63,085 nucleotides of DNA, taken from positions 1 through 63,085 of the forward strand of contig NZ_JABBYC010000023.1 in the NCBI RefSeq assembly GCF_016742955.1. The letters are read 5' to 3'. This document shows positions 1 to 8,149 of this stretch, piece by piece. A program made the position numbers and the translations under genes. The notes under the pieces were generated by a model. The model was not told the DNA's origin. It searched no databases and saw nothing but the letters and a program-made list of their open reading frames with translations. The first letter of the stretch is position 1; every line of letters begins with the position of its first letter. Source of the stretch: Myceligenerans indicum (lineage in GTDB: Bacteria > Actinomycetota > Actinomycetes > Actinomycetales > Cellulomonadaceae).

Positions 1-38
1 CCTTATCGTCGGCAGCGTCAGATGTGTATAAGAGACAG
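1..38 (+). other. Nextera sequencing adapter (contig-end artefact)
   Basis: Bases 6-19 are the Nextera read-1 adapter sequence and bases 20-38 are the 19-bp Tn5 mosaic end, reading into the insert. This is library-preparation DNA, not genome. A reading frame that begins inside it at base 22 gives the well-known spurious N-terminus MCIRDS. The genomic sequence begins at about base 39. Confidence 0.98.
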
Positions 39-81
39 CCACCCACCCCGAGTCAGCCACCACACTCGAGGAGGCCCCCGC

Positions 82-1740
82 ATGAGTCTGAGAGTCCCGT
101 TGCGAGTCGTCGTGATCGGTTTCGGCATGGTCGGCGGCCGGTTCGTCGACGAGCTGCTGCGCCGTGACACCGACAACGCCTTCGACATCACCGTTCTCGG
201 CGCGGAACCCTACGAGCCGTACAACCGTGTGCTGCTGAGCGACGTCGTCGCCGGCCGCACCGACGTCGCGGCGATCGGGATGCCGATGCCCGACCTGGAG
301 CGCATCGACCTGTTGCGCGGCGTCGCCGCCGTCGCGATCGACCGCGCCGCACGCGTGGTCGTGGCCGACGACGGCACCCGGCACCCCTACGACCACCTGG
401 TCCTGGCCACCGGCTCCGAGGCGCGGATCCCCTCGCTCCCGGGGCTCGGTACCGTCGGCAACTCCGCACTGCCCGCGGGCGTGCACGCCCTGCGCACGCT
501 CGACGACGCCCGCGAGATCGTGGCCGCCACCGTGAACACCCCCCGCGCGGTGGTGGTGGGTGGCGGCGTGCTGGGCGTCGAGGCGGCATACGGCCTCGCG
601 GCCCGCGGCCTGGACGTCACCATCGTCGACGGTGCGCCCTCTCTCATGGCCCGTCAGCTCGACGGCCCGGCCGGCGAGGTGCTCGCCGACGGTCTCGCCG
701 CGCACGGCGTGACCGTCCGCGCCGGGGTGCTGCCGAGCGAGGTGCTCGTGGCCGGCGGCCGCGTGGTCGGCGTGCGGCTCGGGAACGACGACGTCGTGGC
801 GGCCGGCCTCGTCGTCATGTCCACCGGAACGGTCCCGACATCGCGGATCGCCCAGGCGGCCGGCCTGAGCACCGACCGCGGGATCCTCGTCGGACCCGAT
901 CTGACCAGCCCGGACGACGGCCTGGTCTGCGCGATCGGCGACTGCGCACAGCCGCCCGAGGGTTCGCGCGGGCTCGTCGCCGAGGGCTGGGACCAGGCGC
1001 GGCGCCTGGCGGAACGGTTCGCCGAGCAGGCCGCCGCACGTGCCGCCGCGAGCGCGGAATCCGAGCGGGCCGGGGGCGGTCTCGACCCGGGCGCCGGGCC
1101 TCGCGAGCACCTCCGCCTTCCGGACCAGGGCGAGCGCCCGTCGATGGCGGTGCGTCTGGGCACGCTGCTCGGTTCCCAGGCGGTGTCCCGGACACCGTCC
1201 GACCGGGGGATCGAGACGCGCGGCACGGACGTGGTGAAGGTCAAGGCCGGCGACCTGAGCATCGTCAGCATGGGCGCGGCCGGCCTCGGCCGCGCCCCGC
1301 TGGCCGGCGAGCGCGCCGTGCGGCTCGCCGACCCCGCCGCAGGCCGGTTCGTCGAGGCGGTGGTGGCCGACGGTGTCCTGGTGGGTGCCACCTGCGTCGG
1401 TGACGCCCGCGTCGCCGCCGACCTCACGGCCGCCTACACGCGGCGGACCCCCGTTCCGGTGGATCCGGCGTTCCTGCTGCTGACGCCGATCATGCCGACC
1501 GCGGCCCCCGTCGACTCGCCCGAGCACATGCCGGACGACGCCGTCGTGTGCCGGTGCAACGGCGTCACCAAGGGTGAGATCGCCGACTGCTGCGCCGAGG
1601 GGAGGGACTCCCTGGAGGAGATCGCGGCCGAGACCCGTGCGACCACCGGCTGCGGCTCCTGCAAGGAGGCCGTCTGCGGGATCGCGGCCTGGGCGAAGTC
1701 CTCCCGCGGGGAACTCACGGGGGAGCAGGTCCCGGCCTGA
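82..1740 (+). CDS. FAD-dependent oxidoreductase with C-terminal BFD-like [2Fe-2S] domain (assimilatory nitrate/nitrite reductase electron-transfer type)
   Basis: A 552-residue flavoprotein. The N-terminus has an FAD-binding Rossmann motif (VVVIGFGMVGGRF), and a second dinucleotide motif near residue 155 (VVVGGGVLGVEAA) should bind NAD(P)H. A BFD-like [2Fe-2S] domain closes the protein, with Cys490, Cys492, Cys524 and Cys527 in a C-x-C...C-x2-C pattern. The plan matches the front part of NirB and the NasB-type subunit that passes electrons from NAD(P)H to assimilatory nitrate reductase. The true start is ATG 82, with GAGGAGG at 68-74; the frame's upstream extension to base 22 is adapter. It lies just upstream of nirB on the same strand, which supports a nitrogen role. 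A nitrate reductase gene may sit beyond the contig edge, but this cannot be seen. The exact partner is inference. Confidence 0.85.
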   Translation: MSLRVPLRVVVIGFGMVGGRFVDELLRRDTDNAFDITVLGAEPYEPYNRVLLSDVVAGRTDVAAIGMPMPDLERIDLLRGVAAVAIDRAARVVVADDGTRHPYDHLVLATGSEARIPSLPGLGTVGNSALPAGVHALRTLDDAREIVAATVNTPRAVVVGGGVLGVEAAYGLAARGLDVTIVDGAPSLMARQLDGPAGEVLADGLAAHGVTVRAGVLPSEVLVAGGRVVGVRLGNDDVVAAGLVVMSTGTVPTSRIAQAAGLSTDRGILVGPDLTSPDDGLVCAIGDCAQPPEGSRGLVAEGWDQARRLAERFAEQAAARAAASAESERAGGGLDPGAGPREHLRLPDQGERPSMAVRLGTLLGSQAVSRTPSDRGIETRGTDVVKVKAGDLSIVSMGAAGLGRAPLAGERAVRLADPAAGRFVEAVVADGVLVGATCVGDARVAADLTAAYTRRTPVPVDPAFLLLTPIMPTAAPVDSPEHMPDDAVVCRCNGVTKGEIADCCAEGRDSLEEIAAETRATTGCGSCKEAVCGIAAWAKSSRGELTGEQVPA

Positions 1741-1742
1741 CA

Positions 1743-1823
1743 CGAAACCTGGAGCAGCACCCACCTCTTGATCCAAGTTTCGCGGAAACTTGGATCAAGA
1801 GGTGGGTGCTGCTCCAGGTTTCG
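1743..1823. repeat. Perfect 81-bp palindrome (39-bp arms, 3-nt loop)
   Basis: Bases 1743-1781 are the exact reverse complement of 1785-1823, with only GCG between them. It starts two bases after the stop codon of the flavoprotein gene, and its right arm runs straight into a Fic-gene remnant. As RNA it would form a very stable hairpin and could end transcription from either side, although no T-tract follows. The arms are longer and more perfect than an ordinary terminator. A small palindromic mobile element, a rearrangement scar or a fold-back assembly artefact are the alternatives. Confidence 0.9.
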
Positions 1824-2046
1824 CCGGTCCAAAGGGCTGGTCGAGACCACGACGGCGCCCGTCTCAGCGGGGTTGCTCACGGCGCATCTCGGTCTGGGGC
1901 CGCAGTCGGCCCAGAACGCGCTGAGCCAGCTCACCGACGCCGGCGTGCTGGAGGAACGCACGGGTCTGCGCCGTAACAGGGTCTGGCAGCATGCCGGGAT
2001 CATCGCCGTGCTCGATCACTTCGCCCAAAGCCTGATCCGGGGCTGA
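1824..2046 (+). pseudogene. C-terminal remnant of a Fic-family protein
   Basis: The frame ending at the TGA at 2044-2046 encodes about 73 residues like the C-terminal winged helix of actinobacterial Fic proteins: a PVSAGLL stretch, a helix-turn-helix with SAQNALSQLTDAGVLEE, and a closing RRNRVWQ strand. The Fic catalytic core (HPFxxGNGR) is absent. Upstream, the frame runs into the palindrome and has no sensible start, since an ATG at 1768 lies inside the palindrome. The gene was therefore cut at the palindrome edge and only its tail survives. The family assignment rests on pattern recognition of the winged-helix tail. Confidence 0.6.
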
Positions 2047-2187
2047 TGCCGTGGTGCGGGAGTCGTCGCGTGACTGCCGCTAGGATCACGAATTTTCATG
2101 CGATCGCGGCGACCACGTCGCGGCGTCGGTCCACCGGGTTCGCCAGGGGGTAGGCCGTAGCTCGCTCACACGGATGCTTTGGCGGAC

Positions 2188-2258
2188 GTGAGAAAGATGT
2201 TCCCCCGGCGCAACCGTCGCCGCACGGTACCGAAAAGGCGTCCGCCTACTTTCAAGAC
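2188..2258 (+). promoter_or_regulatory. nirB promoter: -10 hexamer for a leaderless transcript, possible GlnR half-sites
   Basis: The hexamer TACTTT at 2247-2252 ends exactly 6 nt before the nirB ATG, so transcription would start on the start codon. There is no Shine-Dalgarno sequence. No clear -35 box is visible. Read on the minus strand, 2188-2203 resembles a weak GlnR a/b box pair (GGAAC-n6-CTCAC). Streptomyces nirB is known to be activated by GlnR with NnaR, and an nnaR-like gene lies downstream. The -10 call is moderately safe and the GlnR site is weak. Confidence 0.4.
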
Positions 2259-4946
2259 ATGGTCAATTCATCCGTGCCCGGCTCCGCGGGCGACACCCAG
2301 CGCGAAGCCGCCCGCAGCGACGACACGCAGCGCGTCGTCGTCGTGGGCGGCGGCATGGTGGCGCAGCGCTTCGTCGAGGCGTTGCGCTCTCGCGACACCG
2401 AGAACCGCTACTCGATCGAGGTCTTCGCCGAGGAGCCCCGCCCGCCGTACGACCGCGTCGGCCTGAGCCGCTGGTTCACCGAGGGGCCGGAGGCCCTCAC
2501 CCTCGGCGAGCCCGAGTTGTGGGACGACCCGCTGGTCACCCTGCACCGCGACCGCCGGGTCATGGCGGTGGACCGGGAGCGCAGGACGGTCACCGACCGC
2601 CTCGACAAGGTCCACCACTACGACCACCTCGTGCTGGCCACGGGCTCCTACCCGTTCGTGCCGCCCATCCCGGGTGCCGACCTGCCGGGCGTCTTCGTCT
2701 ACCGCACCATCGACGACCTGGCGGCGCTGCGCGGCTGGGTCGAGCAGAAGAGAGAGGCAAGCCCGAACAAGCCCGTACGTGGTGCGGTGATCGGGGGTGG
2801 CCTCCTCGGCCTGGAGGCGGCGGGTGCCCTGAAGGCGCTCGACGCCCATGCCACCGTCATCGAGTTCGGTACCCACCTCATGGGGGTGCAGATCGACCAG
2901 GGCGGCGGTGAGGCCCTCAAGCGGCTCATCAACAACAAGGGCATCGCGGTCCGCACCCAGACGGCCACCAAGGAGCTCAAGCCGCACAAGCGCACCGGCC
3001 ACGTCGGACGCATGGAGTTCGCCGACGGCGGCCGGCTGGACACCGACATCGTCGTCGTCGCCACGGGCGTGCGCCCGCGCGACGAGCTGGCGCGGGAGGC
3101 CGGCCTGGAGATGGGCGAGCGGGGCGGCGCCGTCGTCGACCTCGCCTGCCGCACCAGCGAGCCGGATGTCTACGCGATCGGTGAGGTGGCCTGTATCGAG
3201 GGCCGCTGCATCGGCCTCGTCGCGCCGGGCTACACCATGGCCGAGATCGTCGTCGACCGTCTGATGGGCGGCGACGCGACCTTCCCCGGTGCCGACACCG
3301 CGACCAAGCTGAAGCTGTCCGGTGTGGACGTCGCCTCCTTCGGCGACGCGCACGGCCGGGCCGACGGCTGCGTCGAGGTCGTCTGGGCCGACCAGGTGGC
3401 GGGCATCTACAAGAAGCTCGTGTTGTCCGACGACGCCCGCACCCTCCTGGGCGGCGTGTTCGTCGGCGACGCCGGGCCGTACGCGATGCTGCGGCCCATG
3501 CTCGGCGCCGAGTTGCCCGAGGGTGACCCGAGCGCCTTCATTCTCCCCGAGGGCGGTAACGGCGCCGCCCTCGGTGGACTCGAACTCCCGGACGATGCCG
3601 CCGTCTGCTCCTGCAACAACGTGTCGGCCGGCCAGATCCGCGCAGCAGTAACGGAGCACGGCTGCACCGACGTCCCCGGGGTCAAGGCCTGCACCAAGGC
3701 GGCCACCACCTGCGGGGCGTGCCTCCCGGTGGTCAAGAAGCTCACGAACACCGAGCTGGAGAAGGCGGGCATCGAGGTCAGCACCGCGCTGTGCGAACAC
3801 TTCGAGCTGACGCGCGCCCAGTTGTTCGACGCCGTCCGCGTGGCCGACCTGCACACGTTCAGCGAGATCATCGGCCGGTTCGGACGCGCCCCCGAGGGCG
3901 CCACGAGCCCCGGTCGCGGCTGCGACATCTGCAAGCCCGTCGTCGCCTCGATCCTCGCGAGCCAGGGCAACGGCCACATCCTCGCGGGCGAGCAGGCCAC
4001 GCTGCAGGACACGAACGACCACATGCTGGCGAACATGCAGAAGGACGGCACGTACTCGGTGGTGCCGCGCATGCCGGGCGGCGAGGTCACGCCGGAGGGG
4101 CTCATCGCCGTCGGCCAGGTGGCACGGGACTTCGGCCTGTACACGAAGATCACCGGCGGCCAGCGGGTCGACATGTTCGGCGCCCGCGTCGAGCAGCTCC
4201 CGGACATCTGGCGCCGACTGGTGGACGCCGGGTTCGAGTCCGGCCACGCCTACGGCAAGTCGCTGCGCACGGTGAAGTCCTGCGTGGGATCCACCTGGTG
4301 CCGGTACGGCGTGCAGGACTCCGTGGGCATGGCGGTCGAGCTCGAACTGCGGTACCGCGGCCTGCGCGCGCCGCACAAGCTCAAGATGGGTGTGTCCGGC
4401 TGCGCGCGCGAATGCGCCGAGGCGCAGAGCAAGGACGTCGGCGTCATCGCCACGGACAAGGGCTGGAACCTCTACGTCGCGGGCAACGGCGGGCAGCGCC
4501 CCGCGCACGCCAAGCTCCTGGCGGAGGACCTCACCCGTGAGGAGCTGCTGACCACGATCGACCGCTTCCTCATGTACTACATCCGCACGGGCGACCGCCT
4601 GCAGCGCACCGCCCCCTGGATGGAGGAGGTGGAGGGCGGCCTCGACGGCGTCCGCCAGGTCATCATCGCCGACTCCCTCGGCATCTGCGCCGACCTGGAC
4701 GCCGCGATGGCGGACCACGTGGCCAACTACGAGGACGAGTGGAAAGCCGTGCTGGACGACCCCGAGAAGCTGCGGCGCTTCACCTCCTTCGTGAACGCCC
4801 CGAAGGAGTCCGACCCCAACCTCGCCTACGTCGCCGAGCGCGGCCAGCACCGTCCCGCCACCGACGCGGAACGCGCCGCAGCCGCCTCTGGCGCCGAGGA
4901 CGCCCCGGTCCTGATCTCGGGTCCCAGCCTGGAGGTGCGCTCATGA
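2259..4946 (+). CDS. nirB: Nitrite reductase (NADH) large subunit NirB
   Basis: An 895-residue cytoplasmic enzyme that reduces nitrite to ammonium using NAD(P)H, FAD, Fe-S clusters and siroheme. The FAD motif (VVVVGGGMVAQRF) is near residue 25 and a second dinucleotide motif is near 175. A BFD-like [2Fe-2S] domain has Cys450, Cys452, Cys485 and Cys488. The sulfite/nitrite reductase ferredoxin-like and siroheme domains follow, with the [4Fe-4S]/siroheme ligands Cys675, Cys681, Cys715 and Cys719 (C-x5-C and C-x3-C). Length is in the usual range. The ATG at 2259 has no ribosome binding site but a -10 hexamer at the right distance, so the mRNA is probably leaderless. A later in-frame Met would cut the Rossmann motif. 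It overlaps nirD by 4 nt (ATGA) and heads the nirB-nirD-cobA-nnaR cluster. Confidence 0.96.
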   Translation: MVNSSVPGSAGDTQREAARSDDTQRVVVVGGGMVAQRFVEALRSRDTENRYSIEVFAEEPRPPYDRVGLSRWFTEGPEALTLGEPELWDDPLVTLHRDRRVMAVDRERRTVTDRLDKVHHYDHLVLATGSYPFVPPIPGADLPGVFVYRTIDDLAALRGWVEQKREASPNKPVRGAVIGGGLLGLEAAGALKALDAHATVIEFGTHLMGVQIDQGGGEALKRLINNKGIAVRTQTATKELKPHKRTGHVGRMEFADGGRLDTDIVVVATGVRPRDELAREAGLEMGERGGAVVDLACRTSEPDVYAIGEVACIEGRCIGLVAPGYTMAEIVVDRLMGGDATFPGADTATKLKLSGVDVASFGDAHGRADGCVEVVWADQVAGIYKKLVLSDDARTLLGGVFVGDAGPYAMLRPMLGAELPEGDPSAFILPEGGNGAALGGLELPDDAAVCSCNNVSAGQIRAAVTEHGCTDVPGVKACTKAATTCGACLPVVKKLTNTELEKAGIEVSTALCEHFELTRAQLFDAVRVADLHTFSEIIGRFGRAPEGATSPGRGCDICKPVVASILASQGNGHILAGEQATLQDTNDHMLANMQKDGTYSVVPRMPGGEVTPEGLIAVGQVARDFGLYTKITGGQRVDMFGARVEQLPDIWRRLVDAGFESGHAYGKSLRTVKSCVGSTWCRYGVQDSVGMAVELELRYRGLRAPHKLKMGVSGCARECAEAQSKDVGVIATDKGWNLYVAGNGGQRPAHAKLLAEDLTREELLTTIDRFLMYYIRTGDRLQRTAPWMEEVEGGLDGVRQVIIADSLGICADLDAAMADHVANYEDEWKAVLDDPEKLRRFTSFVNAPKESDPNLAYVAERGQHRPATDAERAAAASGAEDAPVLISGPSLEVRS

Positions 4947-5407
4947 CCGTGTCCGAACACAGCGAGTCCCGGACCGTGTCCGGTGGTACCGCGACGCTCG
5001 CCGCGGCGTCCGGCGGAGGCAAGGGAGTGAACGTGATCGACGATCTCGTGTGGCACACGGTGTGCCCGGTGGACGACCTCATGCCCGAGCGAGGCGTGGC
5101 CGCGCTCGTCGACGGTGTGCAGGTGGCCGTCTTCCTGCTGGCCGAGCCGTTCGAGGGAGCGCGGGTGCACGCGGTGCAGAACCTCGACCCCTTCTCCGGC
5201 GCCCACGTCCTGTCCCGCGGGATCGTCGGTACCCGCGGCGGCGTGCCGACCGTGGCATCGCCGATCTACAAGCAGGTGTTCTCCCTGGTCACCGGTGAGT
5301 GCCTGGCCCTGGCCGACAAGGAGCCGAAGACGGGCCTCGCAGCGGACCTGACGGCGTACCCGGTGGACGTGCGCGACGGCGTCGTGCACGTCGGGACGCC
5401 GGCGTGA
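4943..5407 (+). CDS. nirD: Nitrite reductase small subunit NirD
   Basis: A 154-residue protein with the Rieske-like fold typical of NirD: a core beginning at WHTVCPVDDL and a conserved region around NLDPFSGAHVLSRGIVG. NirD proteins have the Rieske fold without the iron-sulfur ligands, and no CxH...CxxH pair is seen here. It partners NirB in the cytoplasmic siroheme nitrite reductase. The first 30 or so residues, rich in Ser, Gly and Ala, are an unconserved lead. The ATG overlaps the nirB stop by 4 nt, which implies translational coupling. The frame stays open upstream, but that part is nirB read in another frame. Confidence 0.94.
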   Translation: MTVSEHSESRTVSGGTATLAAASGGGKGVNVIDDLVWHTVCPVDDLMPERGVAALVDGVQVAVFLLAEPFEGARVHAVQNLDPFSGAHVLSRGIVGTRGGVPTVASPIYKQVFSLVTGECLALADKEPKTGLAADLTAYPVDVRDGVVHVGTPA

Positions 5408-5418
5408 GGACCCCACAG

Positions 5419-6222
5419 ATGTCGGAGCCGGGCGGTGCGGCAGGCCTGCCCGGCTCCGATCACCGGCGTGGGGGGCGGGTCACCCTCGTCGGCGGCGGTC
5501 CCGGTGCCGTCGACCTGCTGACGCTCCGGGCGTGGCGGGCGCTGCAGAGCGCCGACGTCGTCGTCGCCGACCGGCTCGGTGCCGTCGGCGTGCTCGACGA
5601 CCTCCCCGCCACGACCGACGTGGTCCACGTGGGCAAGACGTCCGGCAACCATCCGGTCCCGCAGGAGGAGATCAACCGCATCCTCGTGGCCCGGGCCCGG
5701 GCGGGTGCGCACGTGGTCCGCCTCAAGGGCGGTGACCCGTTCCTCTTCGGGAGGGGCGGTGAGGAGCTGATCGCCTGCCGGGAGGCAGGGATCGAGGTCG
5801 AGGTCGTTCCCGGGGTCACCTCGGCGGTCAGCGTCCCGGAGCTGGCGGGCATCCCCGTCACCCACCGGGGCACCGCCCACGGGGTGCACATCACGTCCGG
5901 CCACGGGGGTCTGGACGACGCGGCCGTTGCCGTGGTGCGGGAAAACACGGCTACGCTGGTGATACTCATGGGAGTCTCGTCGTTGAGCACCATCGCCCAG
6001 CAGGCGCTGCGCGCCGGGACCGACCCGGCCACTCCCGTGGCGATCGTGGAGAACGGCTCCACGCCCGCCCAGCGTGTCACGCGGACCCGCCTCGACGAGG
6101 CGGCAGCCGCCGCCGCGGCGGAGGGCGTGGCAGCCCCCGCCGTCATCGTCATCGGTGGCGTGGCGGCGGACGGACTGCTGGGGAGTGTGCGTGACGGACG
6201 ACTGGCAGGTGCCGGTGTCTGA
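5419..6222 (+). CDS. cobA: Uroporphyrinogen-III C-methyltransferase (SUMT)
   Basis: A 267-residue enzyme that uses two S-adenosylmethionines to turn uroporphyrinogen III into precorrin-2, the first committed step to siroheme, the NirB cofactor. Family signatures are visible: VTLVGGGPGAVDLLTLRA near the start, the RLKGGDPFLFGRG loop, VVPGVTSA, and GIPVTHRG. It is a stand-alone SUMT without the CysG dehydrogenase/chelatase half. ATG 5419 has GAGGA at 5406-5410. A GTG at 5404 overlapping the nirD stop (GTGA) would add five residues and is nearly as good. The position directly after nirBD links it to cofactor supply for nitrite reduction. Confidence 0.93.
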   Translation: MSEPGGAAGLPGSDHRRGGRVTLVGGGPGAVDLLTLRAWRALQSADVVVADRLGAVGVLDDLPATTDVVHVGKTSGNHPVPQEEINRILVARARAGAHVVRLKGGDPFLFGRGGEELIACREAGIEVEVVPGVTSAVSVPELAGIPVTHRGTAHGVHITSGHGGLDDAAVAVVRENTATLVILMGVSSLSTIAQQALRAGTDPATPVAIVENGSTPAQRVTRTRLDEAAAAAAAEGVAAPAVIVIGGVAADGLLGSVRDGRLAGAGV

Positions 6223-7357
6223 GGCCACCGAGGGTGTGGCCACGCCTCGTCCTGCGCTGGGACAGGTCATGGCAGGATGCACCGTCCTCGTCACCGCCGA
6301 ACGCCGGGCCACCGAGCTGGCGGCCGCTCTGGAGCGTCGCGGCGCCGAGATCCGGCACGCCCCCGCGCTGAGCATGATCCCGCACGTCGACGACCAGACG
6401 CTGCTCGCGGCCACGCGCGCGATCATCGCCGACCCGCCGGACGTCGTGGTGGTCACCACCGGGATCGGGTTCCGTGCCTGGTTCGAGGCCGCCGACGCGC
6501 ACGGGCTGGCGGAGCCCCTCACCGCGATGCTGGCGGGAGTGCGGATCGTGGCACGCGGGCCGAAGGCGCGCGGCGCGATCCAGGCTGCCGGCCTGCAGGC
6601 CGACTGGGTCGCGGAGTCGGAGACGTCGGCCGAGGTGGCGGAGGTCCTGCTGAGCGAGGGCGTCTCGGGGCAGCGGATCGCGATCCAGCACCACGGCGCG
6701 GGTGCGGACGGCCTGGACGACGTCTTCGAGAAGGCCGGGGCGCAGGTGGCGAGCCTGGTCGTGTACCGCTGGGGTCCGGCGCCGGACCCGGACGCGGTGA
6801 TCGCCTCGGCGGATGCCGCGGCCGTGGGGGAGATCGACGCGATCGTCTTCACCTCCGCGCCGGGCTCCGAGGCGTGGATGCGAGCCACCGAGCAGGCCGG
6901 CGTGCTGGCGGCCGTGCGGGAGCGGGTCGACGCCGACCAGCTGATCGTCGCTGCCGTCGGGCCGATCACCGCGAAGCCGCTCGAGGACCGCGGCATCAAG
7001 ACGCTGCAGCCCGAGCGTGGTCGCCTGGGGGCGCTCGTGCGCGCCCTGGTGGGGCACTACGAACGGATCCAGTCGGTGGCGCTGGCCACGGTCGCGGGCC
7101 CGCTGCAGATCCGCGCGCGTGTCGCGGTGCTGGACGGGAGGGTCCTGCCGCTCTCGCCGACGGGCGTCGAGGTGCTGCGGCTGCTGGCCGCGGCCGGGGG
7201 TGACGTCGTCTCGCGGGACCAGGTGCTGGCGGCGCTGCCGGGGGAGTCCACGGACCCGCACGCGGCGGAGGTGGCGATCGCCCGCCTCCGGGAGACGGCC
7301 GGCAAGGACCTGATCCGAACCGTGGTCAAGCGCGGCTATCGCATCGAACTGGCCTGA
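6191..7357 (+). CDS. nnaR: NnaR-type regulator: uroporphyrinogen-III synthase (HemD)-like domain fused to a winged helix
   Basis: A 388-residue, two-part protein. Residues from about 28 to 290 match the HemD fold (VLVTAERRATELAAALERRG; VVVVTTGIGFRAWFE). The last 75 or so residues form an OmpR-type winged helix (LSPTGVEVLRLLAAAGG...LIRTVVKRGYRIELA). This fusion is the plan of NnaR of Streptomyces and mycobacteria, which activates nitrate/nitrite assimilation genes together with GlnR. Sitting directly after nirBD-cobA, it is better read as regulator than as heme enzyme; whether the HemD part keeps catalysis cannot be told. GTG 6191 is preferred because GGGGAG lies at 6180-6185; it overlaps cobA by 32 nt. 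ATG 6269 is an alternative start. Confidence 0.85.
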   Translation: MTDDWQVPVSEATEGVATPRPALGQVMAGCTVLVTAERRATELAAALERRGAEIRHAPALSMIPHVDDQTLLAATRAIIADPPDVVVVTTGIGFRAWFEAADAHGLAEPLTAMLAGVRIVARGPKARGAIQAAGLQADWVAESETSAEVAEVLLSEGVSGQRIAIQHHGAGADGLDDVFEKAGAQVASLVVYRWGPAPDPDAVIASADAAAVGEIDAIVFTSAPGSEAWMRATEQAGVLAAVRERVDADQLIVAAVGPITAKPLEDRGIKTLQPERGRLGALVRALVGHYERIQSVALATVAGPLQIRARVAVLDGRVLPLSPTGVEVLRLLAAAGGDVVSRDQVLAALPGESTDPHAAEVAIARLRETAGKDLIRTVVKRGYRIELA

Positions 7358-7576
7358 CCCTCAGGCGGGCAGGCTCCCCGAACCGTTGGGGTGCTTTACC
7401 GGCCTTCACGGCATCTTCACATCTAGGCGGTATCAGGATCCTGGATGGTCTCTCTGAGTCAGGTGAGATTCTTTTCGCGGGCAAGGTGCGTGATGCGGAA
7501 GAATCTCTCGGTTGCCCCCAACCATCGGGGGCGCTCGTTCGTGACGACCTGACATGAGAACCTTCAGGAGGCCCCT

Positions 7577-8149
7577 GTGCCACAGTGGGACAAGGAGCTG
7601 GCCGACCTCATGACGCATCGAGGTGCCGCCTTGAACGGCTACGCCTACCTGCTGTGCGGTGATCGCCATCAGGCCGAGGACCTGGTGCAGGAGGCGCTTG
7701 TCCGCACCTTCTCCCGGTTCCGGCGCCCGGCCGTACCCCGTGTCGCCGATTCCGGCGTGCAGCCGTTCGGCGAGGACGGTGCCTCGCGGGACGGCTTCGA
7801 CCCCGCGATGGGCATCGAGCGCTACGTGAAGCGCGCGATGACCAACATCTACGTCGACGGCTTCCGGAGGCGATCCCGCTGGTTCGGCATCCAGCACCTC
7901 CTGGCGGACGACGGCCGCGCACGCAGCCCCGAGCACGCCGCGGCGGCGAAGGCGGACGTGGAGGCTGCTCTCGAACGCCTCTCCCCGAGGCAGCGGGCCG
8001 TGGTCGTGCTGCGCCACTTCGAGGACATGACGGTGCCGCAGATCTCGGCCACCCTGGGTATCGCGCAAGGTACTGTGAAGCGCCACTTGTCGGACGCGAT
8101 GTCAGCGCTCCAGAACGTCATGGACGTGCAGCCGGGAGGAAGCCTGTGA
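7577..8149 (+). CDS. ECF RNA polymerase sigma factor, SigE-like family (module A)
   Basis: A 190-residue extracytoplasmic-function sigma factor. Region 2 lies at about residues 12-45 (YAYLLCGDRHQAEDLVQEAL). Region 4 is at about 134-180, with a helix-turn-helix in MTVPQISATLGIAQGTVKRH. The 45-residue spacer between the regions is charged and variable. The GTG start has CAGGAGG at 7565-7571. The next gene starts inside its stop codon (GTGA overlap), the usual arrangement for a sigma factor and its membrane-bound partner. It is closely related to the minus-strand sigma gene at 11979-12560. The signal it answers is unknown. Confidence 0.92.
   Translation: MPQWDKELADLMTHRGAALNGYAYLLCGDRHQAEDLVQEALVRTFSRFRRPAVPRVADSGVQPFGEDGASRDGFDPAMGIERYVKRAMTNIYVDGFRRRSRWFGIQHLLADDGRARSPEHAAAAKADVEAALERLSPRQRAVVVLRHFEDMTVPQISATLGIAQGTVKRHLSDAMSALQNVMDVQPGGSL

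Noticed and set aside
2268..4850. Long minus-strand open frame (860 codons) opposite nirB
   Set aside because: GC-rich codon use leaves the antisense frame open; the product is low-complexity and matches no family, while nirB on the plus strand has full motifs.
6191..7357. Plain uroporphyrinogen-III synthase (hemD)
   Set aside because: The C-terminal OmpR-type winged helix and the place after nirBD fit the NnaR regulator better, though some catalysis cannot be excluded.
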